Source: Candidatus Microgenomatus sp. (lineage in GTDB: Bacteria > Patescibacteriota > Microgenomatia > UBA1400 > PJMF01). From it: DNA of 51,108 bases. Shown in pieces: positions 34,180 through 42,695 of the stretch; positions within the stretch are counted from its first letter, which is position 1; each line of letters starts with the position of its first letter. The stretch spans positions 1-51,108 of the forward strand of contig DYGL01000003.1 in assembly GCA_020724725.1 (NCBI GenBank), written 5' to 3'. The notes below the pieces were generated by a model. It saw only the letters and a list, made by a program, of their open reading frames with translations. It was not told where the DNA came from and did no database searches. A program made the position numbers and the translations under genes.

Positions 34180-36267
34180 CTAATCCAAAATAATGCGCGC
34201 ATCTAGAATTTTAACCCCATCTTCATTTGCTAATAGAGGGTTGATGTCCAGCTCTTTGATTTGAGGGAAATCACTCACTAACTGCGATAAACGACCCAAA
34301 GCATCAACAATTGCTTCCTGATTGACTGCTGGCAAACCTCTTACTCCAGTTAAAATTTTGTAGGCTCTTAGCTTTTGAATTAAATTAGTAGCATCAATTT
34401 TTTGAAGCGGAGCAAAAGCAAAAGCAACATCTTTTAAAACTTCAACGTAAATTCCACCCAAGCCGAACATTATCATCGTACCTAAAGAATTTTTATTGAT
34501 ACCCAAAATCAATTCTGTACCTTTATCCGCCATCTCCATCATTAAAATACCATCGATTTTGGCTTGAGGCTGATTTTTTTTGACCCTTTTAAGCATCATT
34601 TTTGTCTCACTGATAATATTTTTTTGATCAATATTTAAAGCAACTCCTCCAACATCACTTTTGTGTAAAATATCTTTAGAAACGACCTTAATTGCCACCG
34701 GTTTATCAAATTCCTTTACTCCGTTGATTATTTCTAAAGCAGAATTAGCTATAAATGATTTTAAAAGAGGAAAACCATAAGCACGCATCACCTCCAGCGC
34801 CTCTATCTCAATCAGGCTCTTCCTACCTTCTCTTTCTAAATTAGCGAAAATTTCTGCGACCCTGTCTTTATTTACTTCTTTGTAGTTTAAGTCTGCCTCA
34901 TTATTGGTTTTAATCCAATCATGAAACTTGGCAAATTTGGCCAAAGCCTTAGCAGTTGGTTCTGGAAAAGTAAGATTAGCAATTTTATTTTGACGCAAAA
35001 TTTGCACACCTTCTGCCACTAATTCTCTACCCATTAAACTAACTACAATTGGCTTTTGACTAATGGCGCGTATTTTAACAACTGCTTCAGCTACCTTGGC
35101 TGGCTCAGTCATTGATTGTGGAGTGAGTAGCACAATTAAAGCCTCAACCTCCTCTGCTTGCATTAAAATTCGAATTGCCTGTTCATAAACTTCACCCATC
35201 GCATCACCCAAAACATCAATTGGGTTGTGAACACTAGCTGAAGAAGGAAGAAAAGATTTTAGTTTTTGGGTTGTTGAATCAGTTAGTTTTGCCAACTCCA
35301 AACCATTTTCTATGACCGCATCAGTAGTCAAAACCCCAGGCCCACCAGCATTTGTAACAATGGCCACTTTCTTAACTTCTTGAATCTGATTGAGAGAGAA
35401 AACTTGGGCCAAATCAAAAAGCTCACTCACGCTAGAAGCACGAATAATACCAGCTTGATCAAATAAAGCCTGATAAGCACTGTCATCGCTGCTAAGAGAA
35501 CCAGTATGAGAAGCCACGGCCTTAGCGCCAGCATTAGTTTTGCCAGATTTAAGAACAATAATTGGCTTTGGATTATCTCCTCGATTCAAATCACGTAAAG
35601 TTTTAATAATTTCTGGAGCATTTTCCAAAGATTCTGCATAAATGCAAATAACTTTAGTCTTTGGATCATTATGTAGATATTTAATTAGCTCTAATTCTTT
35701 GAGCAAAGCTTTATTGCCTGTACTTAAAAATTTAGAAAAACCAATTCCCAGATTCTGGGCATAATCCAAAACGGCGGTACACAAAGCTCCACTTTGCGAA
35801 AGAAAAGCAATATCTCCAACCGGAGGCATAATCCCAGCAAAAGAAGCATTCATTTTCCATGAGGGATTGATGACTCCTAAACAATTTGGCCCAGCTAAAG
35901 TTATCTTCAGTTTCTGGCAGGTTGCAATTAATTCCTGCTCCAATTCATTCTGACCAACTTCTTTAAAGCCAGCAGAAATTACCAAAGCTGCTTTAGCCCC
36001 CTTAAGAGCGGCTTTTTCAATTTCTTGGCCAACTAAATTAGCCGGAATAGCTAAAATTGCCAAATCAATCTGACCTGGTAATTCTGCTACGCTGTGATAA
36101 GCACGTAAACCATGAAGAGAATCAATTTTGGGATTGATAGGATAAATTTGTCCAGCAAAACCTTGTTTGACCAAATTTTCAACAATATCATTGCCAACAG
36201 ATCTCTCTTTGCTTGAGGCTCCAATAATCGCAATTGCTCGTGGTTGAAAAAGAGCATCTAAACTCAT
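34180..36267 (-). CDS. Acyl/acetyl-CoA synthetase, ADP-forming (fused alpha-beta)
   Basis: A 695-residue NDP-forming acyl-CoA synthetase that turns an acyl-CoA, ADP and phosphate into acid, CoA and ATP: substrate-level phosphorylation in fermenters. Residues 1 to about 130 are the CoA-binding domain (RAIAIIGASSKERSVGN). About 145-460 are the succinyl-CoA-ligase-like domains (DIAFLSQSGALCTAV; phosphorylated His254 in AVASHTGSL). About 480-695 are the ATP-grasp domain (KPVAIKVVSKDILHKSDVGG, ELDINPLLANEDG). Alpha and beta parts are fused. The STGNKADVDEAD block reads STGNKALLKELEL here. It probably supports acetate-yielding fermentation. A TACAAT box lies 14 bases before the ATG. Confidence 0.92.
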   Translation of the reverse strand: MSLDALFQPRAIAIIGASSKERSVGNDIVENLVKQGFAGQIYPINPKIDSLHGLRAYHSVAELPGQIDLAILAIPANLVGQEIEKAALKGAKAALVISAGFKEVGQNELEQELIATCQKLKITLAGPNCLGVINPSWKMNASFAGIMPPVGDIAFLSQSGALCTAVLDYAQNLGIGFSKFLSTGNKALLKELELIKYLHNDPKTKVICIYAESLENAPEIIKTLRDLNRGDNPKPIIVLKSGKTNAGAKAVASHTGSLSSDDSAYQALFDQAGIIRASSVSELFDLAQVFSLNQIQEVKKVAIVTNAGGPGVLTTDAVIENGLELAKLTDSTTQKLKSFLPSSASVHNPIDVLGDAMGEVYEQAIRILMQAEEVEALIVLLTPQSMTEPAKVAEAVVKIRAISQKPIVVSLMGRELVAEGVQILRQNKIANLTFPEPTAKALAKFAKFHDWIKTNNEADLNYKEVNKDRVAEIFANLEREGRKSLIEIEALEVMRAYGFPLLKSFIANSALEIINGVKEFDKPVAIKVVSKDILHKSDVGGVALNIDQKNIISETKMMLKRVKKNQPQAKIDGILMMEMADKGTELILGINKNSLGTMIMFGLGGIYVEVLKDVAFAFAPLQKIDATNLIQKLRAYKILTGVRGLPAVNQEAIVDALGRLSQLVSDFPQIKELDINPLLANEDGVKILDARIILD

Positions 36268-36308
36268 ATGTTACAAAAAAGATTGTAGCTAAAAAGAAAG
36301 ATAAAAGA

Positions 36309-36314
36309 TAGAAT
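36309..36314 (+). promoter_or_regulatory. Putative -10 box (TAGAAT), leaderless layout
   Basis: TAGAAT ends seven bases before the ATG at 36322. A TTGTAG at 36283-36288 is a possible -35, but the spacer of 20 bases is long. Confidence 0.45.
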
Positions 36315-36321
36315 TGTTACT

Positions 36322-36576
36322 ATGAAAAACAAGCACAAACTAGTCCTAGAAAACCATGACACCATCTATGACGTTAGTAATTGGCTAGTTTTTAAGAAAA
36401 ATTTTTTAGCTGGCATTGCCCGTAGCGCTGGCTCATGGTTTTTTAACATTCTCGTCTTGCTGGTTTTAGCTTACATCTTGATTCCAGTTTTTGGTTCTTT
36501 CATGAATGAATTGAGCAACAAAATACCAAAGAACCTAAATGACATCGTCATCCAAATCGAAAAAAATGGCAATTAA
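36322..36576 (+). CDS. Small membrane protein, DUF5665-like
   Basis: An 84-residue protein. WLVFKKNFLAGIARSAGSWF leads into one long hydrophobic span (about residues 44-64), the layout of the DUF5665 family seen widely in bacteria and of unknown function. The charged N-terminus should face the cytoplasm and the C-terminus the outside. It has its own near-leaderless promoter. It overlaps the following glycosyltransferase by 11 bases, so the two are cotranscribed. Confidence 0.72.
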   Translation: MKNKHKLVLENHDTIYDVSNWLVFKKNFLAGIARSAGSWFFNILVLLVLAYILIPVFGSFMNELSNKIPKNLNDIVIQIEKNGN

Positions 36577-37678
36577 TTTTTTTCTCCAAAGTAAAGATTT
36601 TGGCGGAGCTGAAAAATTCGCTCAAGATTTATTAATTGAATTGAGCAAACAAAAACAAAAAGTTTTTCTCTACACAACAAATCTAAATTTAATTAAGACA
36701 ATTGCTGAACAAAAAAATATTGTTGTAAAAAGAATTCCCTTTTACCTAGATTATGCTTCAAATCATAAAGGATTGTTAAAAAGTTTTTTACTCACTCCCT
36801 TGGCGGGAATTTATTATTTAAAAACTTTTTTGGAAATTAAAAGTCGTCAGGAAAAACAATTTATTTTTTGTTCTGGGTTTAGTGAAAAAATCATTCTTGG
36901 CCCACTGAGTAAATTTTTTTCTTTAAAAATTTTTTTCATAGAATATGGACCGCTTGAACCACTTTTTAAAAAACTTTATGGCATCCCAAAAATTCTTTAT
37001 TATCTTTTTGCCAAAAACCAAGCAGAAAAAATCATTGTTTCTTCAAAAAACACCCTAGAAGTTTTAAAAAATATTTTTCCTCAAAAAAAAATGATTTTTA
37101 TTCCTTGTGGCAGTTTAATTCGAAGTAATCACTTTAGACCAAATCAGATTGAAGATGGAGTTATCAGCGTAATTTCTAGACTAGAAAAAGGTAAAGGGCA
37201 AGATTTGGCAATCAGCGCTTTTAAACAAGTAGAAAGAGAATTTCCTAAAGCTAAGTTACAAATTATTGGTACCGGCAACTTTTACACAGAACTCAAAAAA
37301 CAAAGCCAAAACAATCCTCGCATCAAATTTTTAAAATATGTGGAAAAACCAGAATCACTAATTAAAAAAAGCGAAATTATCCTTTGCCCTTCCGTGTGGC
37401 CATTAGAGGGTTTCGGCTTAGTTGTAATTGAAGCCATGGCTCTTGGCAAGCCAATCGTGGCCTTCGATCGAGCTCCATATAATGAAATTTTAGAAAACAA
37501 AAAAAACTCACTGTTGGCTAAAGACAACGATATTAATGATTTGGCCAAAAAAATTATTTTTCTGATGAAAAATAAAGATTGGCAAAATAAATTGGCTAAA
37601 CAAGCCTATTTAGACTTTCAAAAAAAATACCAAATTTCACAAATTGCTAAACAATACTTAAAGCTTTTGGAGGATTAA
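36566..37678 (+). CDS. GT4-family glycosyltransferase
   Basis: A 370-residue GT-B glycosyltransferase. I start at ATG 36566 (MAINFFLQSKDFGGAEKFA), since the upstream frame adds only a serine/lysine tail antiparallel to nothing known and overlaps the previous gene by 38 bases. GGAEKFAQDLL, VISRLEKGKGQDLAISAF, QIIGTGNFY and WPLEGFGLVVIEAMALGKPIVAF (E-x7-E, with the first Glu in LEGFG) define the family. It lies away from the main glycan loci, cotranscribed with the DUF5665-like protein. Donor and acceptor are unknown. Its 3' end overlaps prmC by 21 bases. Confidence 0.86.
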   Translation: MAINFFLQSKDFGGAEKFAQDLLIELSKQKQKVFLYTTNLNLIKTIAEQKNIVVKRIPFYLDYASNHKGLLKSFLLTPLAGIYYLKTFLEIKSRQEKQFIFCSGFSEKIILGPLSKFFSLKIFFIEYGPLEPLFKKLYGIPKILYYLFAKNQAEKIIVSSKNTLEVLKNIFPQKKMIFIPCGSLIRSNHFRPNQIEDGVISVISRLEKGKGQDLAISAFKQVEREFPKAKLQIIGTGNFYTELKKQSQNNPRIKFLKYVEKPESLIKKSEIILCPSVWPLEGFGLVVIEAMALGKPIVAFDRAPYNEILENKKNSLLAKDNDINDLAKKIIFLMKNKDWQNKLAKQAYLDFQKKYQISQIAKQYLKLLED

Positions 37679-38440
37679 AAATCTATGTCTCCTGAATTGG
37701 TCTTTTATTTCTTTGATTAAAAACTTTTGCAAAATTTGTGGATATTTTTTTTTCAAAAAATCTATCGTGTGTGATTCATGAACTTCTAAGAAAATTTTAC
37801 CGTTTTGACTTAAAAAGTCTCCATCTATTATCTGATCAATCAACTCAGCAATTAAAACAAAGCCATCTTCTCCGCCGTCCAAAGCTAAGTTGGGCTCATA
37901 ATCTTTAACGCTCTTGTCCAAATTCATCATTAAACTAGAAGGAATATATGGCAAATTGGCCGCAATTAGATTGAATTTTTGTTTTGACAGATCATTCAAT
38001 AAATCACTAATTAAAAATTCAACTAAAAAAGGTAATTTTTTAGGAAACAATCTAAATAAATTTTCTTTAGCTACAGACAATGCTTCACTTGAGATGTCAG
38101 CAAGCAAGAATTTTTCTACCAAAAAATTTTTTTTATGAGATTTTAGTAAAAAATCCAAAAAAGATAGACTGATTACTCCACTCCCAACACCAACTTCTAA
38201 ATATGATATTTTTTCTTCTAAAGAATTGACAAAATTCTTCATTAGATCAACCAACTCTTCTGTTTCTACTCTAGGTATCAAAACATTTCGATTTATTTTA
38301 AACTCAAGATTTTTAAACTCCACAAAACCAGTTAAATATTCAACTGGTAAGTCACCTTTTGTAAGTAGGTCTGCTTCTTGCAAGCTATACTTAAGTAACT
38401 GGTTACGCTCGTAAATACTTAGTTTTCTAGATTTATTCAT
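37658..38440 (-). CDS. prmC: Peptide chain release factor N5-glutamine methyltransferase
   Basis: A 260-residue SAM-dependent methyltransferase that modifies the Gln of the GGQ motif in release factors. I start at ATG 38440 (MNKSRKLSIYERNQLL); the longer frame adds 23 residues unlike PrmC. VEYLTGFVEFKNLEF and NVLIPRVETEELVDL match the substrate domain; YLEVGVGSGVISLSF is the SAM motif. The catalytic NPPY reads NLPY (LIAANLPYIPSS), with Leu for the first Pro. NLPY is usual in RsmA but atypical for PrmC, yet PRxETEEL makes PrmC the best call. It overlaps a convergent gene at its 3' end. Confidence 0.85.
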   Translation of the reverse strand: MNKSRKLSIYERNQLLKYSLQEADLLTKGDLPVEYLTGFVEFKNLEFKINRNVLIPRVETEELVDLMKNFVNSLEEKISYLEVGVGSGVISLSFLDFLLKSHKKNFLVEKFLLADISSEALSVAKENLFRLFPKKLPFLVEFLISDLLNDLSKQKFNLIAANLPYIPSSLMMNLDKSVKDYEPNLALDGGEDGFVLIAELIDQIIDGDFLSQNGKIFLEVHESHTIDFLKKKYPQILQKFLIKEIKDQFRRHRFLILQKL

Positions 38441-38518
38441 GAAAATTGTGACTTGTAAAATTTCTATTATTAATGCATATTGTAATCCATATAAAGTATA
38501 AATATTCAAAGAAAGGAA

Positions 38519-38553
38519 TAATTTAGTTTTTTAAGCGAAATAAAACTAAATTA
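38519..38553 (+). other. Perfect 12-bp inverted repeat in the leader of the DsbA-like gene
   Basis: TAATTTAGTTTT and AAAACTAAATTA pair perfectly around an 11-base loop, ending ten bases before the ATG at 38564. There is no following T-run, so it is not a simple terminator. It may be an RNA hairpin or an operator. Confidence 0.6.
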
Positions 38554-38563
38554 CGACCGAAAG

Positions 38564-39385
38564 ATGGCAAAAAAAACCCAAGCAAAGGAAGTTGCGCAGG
38601 TTGCAGACAGGTTTTCTTTTCAAGCTTTTAGTAGCTTCGTCAACACCAACTTCTCTCTAATTATTATTTTGGTAATGGCCTTTGTTTTAGGCTTTTTAAG
38701 TGGTTCGCTTTGGACTGAAAATAGAATTTTAAAAAGTGGCGGAGGTGTTGCTTTAAATGACACTTCTGCAGCGGAAGCTGCTGCTGCCGAGGCTGCTGCA
38801 AAAAAACTTGAGCAAGTTCCAGCTTTCGATCCAAAAACCGATCATTTTAGAGGTAATAAAGATGCTGAGGTTGTTATGATTGAATACTCAGATTTTGAGT
38901 GTCCATATTGTAATCGTTTCCACCCCACCATGCTTCAGGTAATGGAAGAGTATGGCGACAAAGTAGCTTGGGTCTATAGACATTTCCCACTTTCCTTTCA
39001 TCCTAATGCTCAGCCTTTGGCCGAAGCTAGTGAATGTGTGGCTACTTATGGTGGTAGCGATGCTTTCTGGAAGTTTTCAGACAGTGTTTACGAAAAAATG
39101 GGTGACGGCACCATTTATGGTAGCAATCCTGAAGCCAAAAAAGTCAGCACTGAGATGATGGTTTCTTTAGCCACTGCAGCCGGAGCCAATGGTGCTCAAG
39201 TCAAAGCTTGCATTGACAGCAAAGAAATGAGTCAAAAAGTCAAAGACTCTCAAGCTGGTGGTAGCAAAGCTGGTGTAACTGGCACTCCAGGCACCATCAT
39301 TGTTAGTAAAAAAGGTGGTTTTGATCTAGTTCCAGGAGCTTTACCCTTCGAACAAGTTGAGGTCATGTTAGGAGAACACCTTTAA
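38564..39385 (+). CDS. Membrane-anchored DsbA-like thiol oxidoreductase
   Basis: A 273-residue protein with one span (about 31-48), a low-complexity Ala/Glu linker (about 69-81) and an outside thioredoxin-fold domain. EVVMIEYSDFECPYCNRFHP contains the CPYC active site (Cys113, Cys116); VTGTPGTIIV holds the cis-Pro loop. GGSDAFWKFSDSVYE lies in the helical insert. It resembles the BdbD/DsbA family and should introduce or rearrange disulfides in exported proteins, such as the Cys-rich PKD protein at 46267. A hairpin sits in its leader; a strong bidirectional terminator follows. Confidence 0.88.
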   Translation: MAKKTQAKEVAQVADRFSFQAFSSFVNTNFSLIIILVMAFVLGFLSGSLWTENRILKSGGGVALNDTSAAEAAAAEAAAKKLEQVPAFDPKTDHFRGNKDAEVVMIEYSDFECPYCNRFHPTMLQVMEEYGDKVAWVYRHFPLSFHPNAQPLAEASECVATYGGSDAFWKFSDSVYEKMGDGTIYGSNPEAKKVSTEMMVSLATAAGANGAQVKACIDSKEMSQKVKDSQAGGSKAGVTGTPGTIIVSKKGGFDLVPGALPFEQVEVMLGEHL

Positions 39386-39406
39386 ACTCTAAGTTAAAAA
39401 ATTATT

Positions 39407-39436
39407 AAACCGCGAGCCAAAAACTCGCGGTTTTTT
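39407..39436. terminator. Bidirectional intrinsic terminator
   Basis: AAACCGCGAG and CTCGCGGTTT form a perfect 10-bp stem with a seven-base loop. T residues follow on the plus strand, and the A-rich 5' side supplies U residues on the minus strand. It separates the convergent DsbA-like and recJ genes. Confidence 0.88.
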
Positions 39437-41084
39437 ATTTACCATTAGTTTGAAAGTCTCTAAAAATCAATTGCAGTTTGTCAACTCCACGATATGAATT
39501 AATATCTAAAGAAACTGCAAGATCAAACTCTGTTGCAATGGATAATTTATCAACTAAATCAGCTCTGTGCCAAGCTAAAACCTCATATTCTCCATCATGA
39601 TTTGGAAAATTAATTATCAGCTTAAGATGCTCTTGTTCTCTACCCATTAACTTATAATTTTTCAACAAAACTTTTTGCAAAACAAAAATCGGCTTTGGGT
39701 TGGCCAAACCAAATGGAGAAAATTCTTCAATCAATTCCATAGTTTCTAAGTTGAGGAGATTGAAAGGTAAGACAGCGTCAACCTGAAGAGTTTTCTCTAA
39801 ATTCTTATCTGCCAATAGTTCTTTGGCTTTTTTTTGCATGGCTTTTTTTAAAGTAGCAATTTTTTCGCTACGCAAAGCAAAACCAGCTGCCAATGGATGT
39901 CCACCAACTTCTAGCAAATCTTTTCTAAAGAGACGAATAAATTCAGTAATATTAAAACCATCTAGAGAGCGAGCTGAAGCTTTAGAAATCTCTTCACCAA
40001 CACTAATTACGATACTTGGTTTGGCAAATTTTTCCGTCATTTTGCCAGCAATCAAACCAATAATCCCTTCGTGATATTCGAAAGAATCTAAGAAGATAAT
40101 TTTTTCTTCGGTTTCTTTAATAACTATTTCTTCAGCCTGCTTGGTTAAAGAGATAGTTAAATTTTGCCTATCTTCATTAGTATTCTTGAGTAAGTTGCTT
40201 AATTGAATTGCTTTATTTTCATCTTTAGTGCAAAGTAAGCGCAGAGCGTCCATGCCATCAGCCAAACGTCCCATGGCATTAATACGTGGCCCAATTTGAA
40301 AACCAAGTGTGTAGGTATCAATTTTGCTTGGATCTATTTTGGCTAAAGAAAAAAGATGTTTTAAGCCAAGATTTACATTAGTTCTTAAAACAGCCAATCC
40401 ATACATTAATAAAAAACGATTGATTGATAAGAGAGGCATTAGATCAGTGACTGTCGCAATTGCTACCAAAGCCAATAGCCTTGTTAAAAGCTCTCGGTCA
40501 CCATCATCAGACAATTCCTTAGCCAAAAACCAAGCTACCGCACAACCACAAACTTGACTGGTGTGAAAAACCGCCAGAGCATTTAATTTCTGCTCATCCT
40601 TTTGATGATGATCGCTGATGATCACATCAATTTTTTTATCTTGAAGAAATCCTAAAGCCTCGTGAGCTACAATACCATTGTCCACGGTAATAATAAGGCC
40701 GGTATCTGAATGGTCAATTAATAAATCATTTAAAGCTTTAACTGAAAGTCCATAACCATGCTTTAGACGATGAGGTATAAATGGAAAAACATTGTAGCCT
40801 TTGGCATGCAAGAATTGCCACAAAACAGCTGTGGCTGTAATTCCATCAGCATCATAATCACCAAAAACAATAATTTTCTCATTTTTTTCTTTGGCTATAG
40901 CCAAACGATCTTGAATTTTTTGTAATTCTTGAGCTTTAATACCCAAATCATTTAAAGAAATTTTGAAGGGTGAAAAGCCACGAAAAAAATCTTGAGCATC
41001 TTCAATGTTTCGATTTTTGAGAAGAATTTCTTTTAACTCTTCAAGATTTCCTGGAATATAAGTAGATTGGATGTGCCATTTCAT
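39435..41084 (-). CDS. recJ: Single-stranded-DNA-specific exonuclease RecJ
   Basis: A 549-residue DHH-family 5'-3' exonuclease used in recombination and mismatch repair. IIVFGDYDADGITATAVLW (motif I, about 72-90), LIITVDNGIVAHEAL (motif II), VIISDHHQKDEQ (DHH), and the DHHA1 part with SLDGFNITEFIRLFRKDLLEVGGHPLAAGF are present. A C-terminal OB-like domain ends the protein. The length is normal. On the minus strand TATTAT (41103-41098) is a plausible -10 box 13 bases upstream of the ATG; it overlaps the cca -10 on the other strand. Confidence 0.93.
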   Translation of the reverse strand: MKWHIQSTYIPGNLEELKEILLKNRNIEDAQDFFRGFSPFKISLNDLGIKAQELQKIQDRLAIAKEKNEKIIVFGDYDADGITATAVLWQFLHAKGYNVFPFIPHRLKHGYGLSVKALNDLLIDHSDTGLIITVDNGIVAHEALGFLQDKKIDVIISDHHQKDEQKLNALAVFHTSQVCGCAVAWFLAKELSDDGDRELLTRLLALVAIATVTDLMPLLSINRFLLMYGLAVLRTNVNLGLKHLFSLAKIDPSKIDTYTLGFQIGPRINAMGRLADGMDALRLLCTKDENKAIQLSNLLKNTNEDRQNLTISLTKQAEEIVIKETEEKIIFLDSFEYHEGIIGLIAGKMTEKFAKPSIVISVGEEISKASARSLDGFNITEFIRLFRKDLLEVGGHPLAAGFALRSEKIATLKKAMQKKAKELLADKNLEKTLQVDAVLPFNLLNLETMELIEEFSPFGLANPKPIFVLQKVLLKNYKLMGREQEHLKLIINFPNHDGEYEVLAWHRADLVDKLSIATEFDLAVSLDINSYRGVDKLQLIFRDFQTNGK

Positions 41085-41096
41085 GATTTATAGCCT

Positions 41097-41102
41097 TATA
41101 AT
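41097..41102 (+). promoter_or_regulatory. -10 box (TATAAT) for cca, overlapping an opposite -10 box
   Basis: A perfect TATAAT ends six bases before the ATG at 41109, placing the start of transcription at the A of ATG. On the other strand 41103-41098 reads TATTAT, a -10 candidate for recJ, so the two promoters share the same melted region. Confidence 0.6.
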
Positions 41103-41108
41103 AAAACT

Positions 41109-42695
41109 ATGACTCTCAATTTACCATTTGAAGTACTATATCTCATCTACCAATTTAAACAACATAAATTTGAAGCTTATCTAGTTGGTGGCGCAGTGAG
41201 AGATTTAACCATGAATTTCGCTCCAGAACTAATTAAAGATTTTGATCTAACCACTGATGCCTCTCCATCAGAAATTCAGAAAATCTTTCCGCAGAGTTTC
41301 TATGAAAATAAATTTGGGACAGTTAGTTTTACTCATGAAAATTTACTAGAAGAACTAGCCAAAAATTACCAACTGCCAAGTAAAAATTTGGCCAACCTAT
41401 TAGCAAAAGAGGAAATAAAAAACAATCGTATTATTGACCTCAAAAAAGCCAAAAAGGTTCATTTTTCACTCAAAGATCAACTCAACTCACAAGATAAAGA
41501 TTCTCTAGAAAAAGACAATCAAGTGCCACCTTTTGAAATGACCACCTTCCGCAGTGATGGTGAATATTTAGACCACCGCAGACCAGACGAGGTTGTTTTT
41601 GGCACAAACTTAGAAGAAGATTTGAAAAGAAGAGATTTTACCATCAATGCTCTGGCCATCACTGTTGAAGAGCAATACTTGCAAGAAATTTTTTCCAAAA
41701 AAAAACTAGAAAAATCCTACACAATTGAGAAAGAAAATTTTAAACTAATTGACCTTCACCATGGTCAAGAAGATTTGGATAAAAGAATCATCCGCACTGT
41801 TGGTCAAGCCGATCAAAGATTCGCTGAAGATGCTTTGCGCATGTTAAGGGCAATACGCTTAGCGGTGCAATTAAACATGGATATTGAAACTGACACTTAT
41901 TACGCCATTAAATATCATAAAGATCTGCTCAAATTTGTTAGCTTTGAAAGAATTAGAGATGAATTCATGAAAATTTTGGCTAGCGACCAACCAGCCAAAG
42001 GAATTGAATTACTTGATGAAACAGGACTCTTGGTTCATATCATTCCAGAACTTTACCGAGGTGTGGATATGCAACAAAGAGGCCATCACACCACTGATGT
42101 TTGGACTCATAGTCTTGATGCTTTGCGCTACTGTCCATCTCATGACCCAATTGTTCGCTTGGCTACTTTATTGCATGACATCGGCAAGCCAGTTACCTAC
42201 AAAGAAGAAAATGGTGAAATTACTTTCTACAGCCATGATGTCCTAGGTTCTCGTATTGCCAGTAAGATTGCTAACAGGCTCAAACTGAGTAAAAAAGAAA
42301 TTCAAAGAATTTTTATTCTCGTTCGATATCATATGTTTCACTATCAAGAACACCATAGTGACGCCTCGATTCGTCGTTTTATTAGACGAGTTGGCTTTGA
42401 AAACATTGATGATATTCTTGATTTGCGAGAAGGTGATCGTCTCGGTAGTGGGGCCAAAAAAACTAGCTGGCGCTTAGAAGAAATGAAGCAAAGAATCATT
42501 GAACAACTCAATCAACCAATGGGTTTGGATGATTTAGTAGTTAATGGTCATGATTTGATGCGAGAGCTTTCAATCAAGCCTAGTCCAATTTTGGGCGAAA
42601 TCTTGGACAAACTTTTAGAAAAAGTTTTAGAAAATCCACAACTAAACGAAAAAGATAAACTAATACAAGAAGCAAAAAAGATTCTAGAAAATTAA
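41109..42695 (+). CDS. cca: CCA tRNA nucleotidyltransferase with HD domain and insertions
   Basis: A 528-residue class II nucleotidyltransferase that builds or repairs tRNA 3' CCA ends. AYLVGGAVRDLTM (24-35), DFDLTTDA (44-51, the DxD acids), RRDFTINALA (174-183), and an HD domain with LATLLHDIGKPVTY and HHSDASIRRFIRR follow in order. An extra lysine-rich stretch of about 60 residues (about 79-141) splits the head domain between SFTHEN and FEMTTFR, and a second of about 20-25 sits near 188-212. Typical enzymes are 400-450 residues. The gene is needed because the window's tRNA lacks CCA. It ends overlapping secF by four bases. Confidence 0.9.
   Translation: MTLNLPFEVLYLIYQFKQHKFEAYLVGGAVRDLTMNFAPELIKDFDLTTDASPSEIQKIFPQSFYENKFGTVSFTHENLLEELAKNYQLPSKNLANLLAKEEIKNNRIIDLKKAKKVHFSLKDQLNSQDKDSLEKDNQVPPFEMTTFRSDGEYLDHRRPDEVVFGTNLEEDLKRRDFTINALAITVEEQYLQEIFSKKKLEKSYTIEKENFKLIDLHHGQEDLDKRIIRTVGQADQRFAEDALRMLRAIRLAVQLNMDIETDTYYAIKYHKDLLKFVSFERIRDEFMKILASDQPAKGIELLDETGLLVHIIPELYRGVDMQQRGHHTTDVWTHSLDALRYCPSHDPIVRLATLLHDIGKPVTYKEENGEITFYSHDVLGSRIASKIANRLKLSKKEIQRIFILVRYHMFHYQEHHSDASIRRFIRRVGFENIDDILDLREGDRLGSGAKKTSWRLEEMKQRIIEQLNQPMGLDDLVVNGHDLMRELSIKPSPILGEILDKLLEKVLENPQLNEKDKLIQEAKKILEN

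Noticed and set aside
38441-38509. 23-residue N-terminal extension of PrmC
   Set aside because: The extension does not resemble PrmC and lies in the intergenic region.
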